IMG/VR virus record: IMGVR_UViG_3300037882_002905
Location: 1 to 55,656 of that record
From: a virus
Direction: 5' to 3' (one strand)
DNA length: 55,656 bases
A model generated the notes under the pieces. The model did not search any database and had not been told where the DNA came from. It was given only the letters and a program-made list of their open reading frames with translations. The translations under genes and the position numbers were made by a program. The first letter of the stretch is position 1, and every line of letters begins with the position of its first letter. Below are positions 55,056 through 55,656 of this stretch, in pieces.

Positions 55056-55656
55056 GCACCGGTGAAGCCAAACTGAAACTGGAAAGTTGGCCAGTTGCAA
55101 ATCTTATTCCCTACGAACTAAATGCCAAAAAGCATGAGGCTTCGCAGGTCGCCCGAATCGTCAAGGCAATTCAACAGCATGGTTGGGACGTTCCAATCGT
55201 TGTTGACCGCCACGGGGTGATCATCAAGGGCCACGGCCGGCGCCTGGCTGCCATTGAAATGGGTCTTCTGAAAGTTCCAGTGCTTGTGCGCTCGGACTTG
55301 AACCCAGAGCAGGTCCGGGCCGCTCGGCTTGCTGACAATCGCGTCGCGCTGTCGGACATCGACCCCGAGATACTGCGTCAAGAGCTTTCTACCCTTGATG
55401 CCGACCTCGACGGCATCTTTGACGCAAAGGAGCTTGAATTCATGTCTGTGGATCTGGGCTCGATGGATGAGAGTGCCTTCGTTTCTGACATGGACAAGGT
55501 TTTGAGCGACCAGCGCTCAGAAATCGACGCCGTATCTGACAAGGCAACCAGCTCGGAAGTGCGAGTCCCTCTCGCAAAAGCTTTCGGGTTCAAGGATGTC
55601 TCAGCCGCTGGGCAATTCGCAATCAGCCAACTGATGGCGAAGGCGGAAGCGGTGAC
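55052..55656 (+). CDS. ParB/Srx N-terminal domain protein (partial, runs off the window)
   Basis: The first 201 codons are present. LESWPVANLIPYELNAKKH, IVKAIQQHGWDVPIVV and IIKGHGRRLAAIEMGLLKVPVLV match the ParB-like nucleotide-binding domain, with GHGRR in place of the GEHR box. It is a second ParB-like gene about 0.5 kb after the first. The C-terminus lies beyond the window and could add a methylase or other domain. Confidence 0.8.
   Translation, partial: MSTGEAKLKLESWPVANLIPYELNAKKHEASQVARIVKAIQQHGWDVPIVVDRHGVIIKGHGRRLAAIEMGLLKVPVLVRSDLNPEQVRAARLADNRVALSDIDPEILRQELSTLDADLDGIFDAKELEFMSVDLGSMDESAFVSDMDKVLSDQRSEIDAVSDKATSSEVRVPLAKAFGFKDVSAAGQFAISQLMAKAEAV

Overview
This window is part of the genome of a large, tailed, double-stranded DNA bacteriophage. 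The genes are small and tightly packed, often with ATGA or GTGA stop/start overlaps. The phage carries its own replication, recombination and nucleotide-metabolism genes. G+C content is moderate, a little over half by eye. The host is probably a Gram-negative proteobacterium: there are lipoboxes, sigma70-type -10 boxes, an SleB-type wall hydrolase and a NinX-like protein. A betaproteobacterial host fits the composition, but this is inference. No integrase, structural gene or complete terminase gene is visible, and I found no convincing tRNA.

Layout. At 180-713 (minus strand) there is a Cro/C1-type regulator whose promoter carries a palindromic operator. From 0.9 to 12.99 kb runs the core information-processing block: a CobT-like metallopeptidase/VWA protein and its CobS-like MoxR ATPase, a sigma-region-2 protein, a DNA polymerase III alpha fused to a uracil-DNA-glycosylase-like domain, a T4 gp32-like SSB, a 5'-3' exonuclease and RecA. 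From 13 to 28.4 kb come small unknowns, an SleB-type endolysin candidate, SbcD and SbcC (gp47/gp46-like), RuvC, NrdA and NrdB, an RNA ligase, a ThyX-like enzyme and a MazG-like pyrophosphatase. From 28.4 to 45.9 kb there are about forty mostly unknown small genes, among them a P-loop kinase, a DnaQ-like exonuclease, two lipoproteins, DUF6876- and DUF5983-like proteins and one gene with an in-frame TGA. From 45.9 to 48.9 kb the DNA is mostly non-coding, dense in several short repeat families and ending in an AT-rich stretch; it is a candidate replication origin or control region. From 48.9 to 49.8 kb lies a two-gene cassette with its own palindromes. From 50.0 to 53.7 kb the strand switches: an unknown three-gene operon under a strikingly palindromic promoter, a small membrane protein and a UvsW-like SF2 helicase. 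From 53.8 kb to the end, plus-strand genes include two ParB-like proteins, the second cut by the window end.

Regulation is the most unusual aspect. A 14-bp palindrome, AGTCA-N4-TGACT/A, occurs at 16 positions and all but one lie between genes. Many sit next to CACTATAAT -10 boxes. One overlaps the promoter of the XRE regulator, which suggests a phage-wide repressor regulon. A second conserved element, close to AATTCAATTATCGAAACA, lies 22-28 nt before about ten start codons in the 24-47 kb half and looks like a second promoter class. The sigma-like protein at 4.7 kb is a candidate to read it. Two short upstream ORFs are coupled by ATGA overlaps to the ssb and dnaQ-like genes.

Working together, the polymerase, SSB, exonuclease, RecA, SbcCD, RuvC and UvsW-like helicase would supply replication and recombination. 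NrdAB, ThyX and MazG-like proteins would supply and clean the dNTP pool. Functions are inferred from motifs read by eye; no database search was made.
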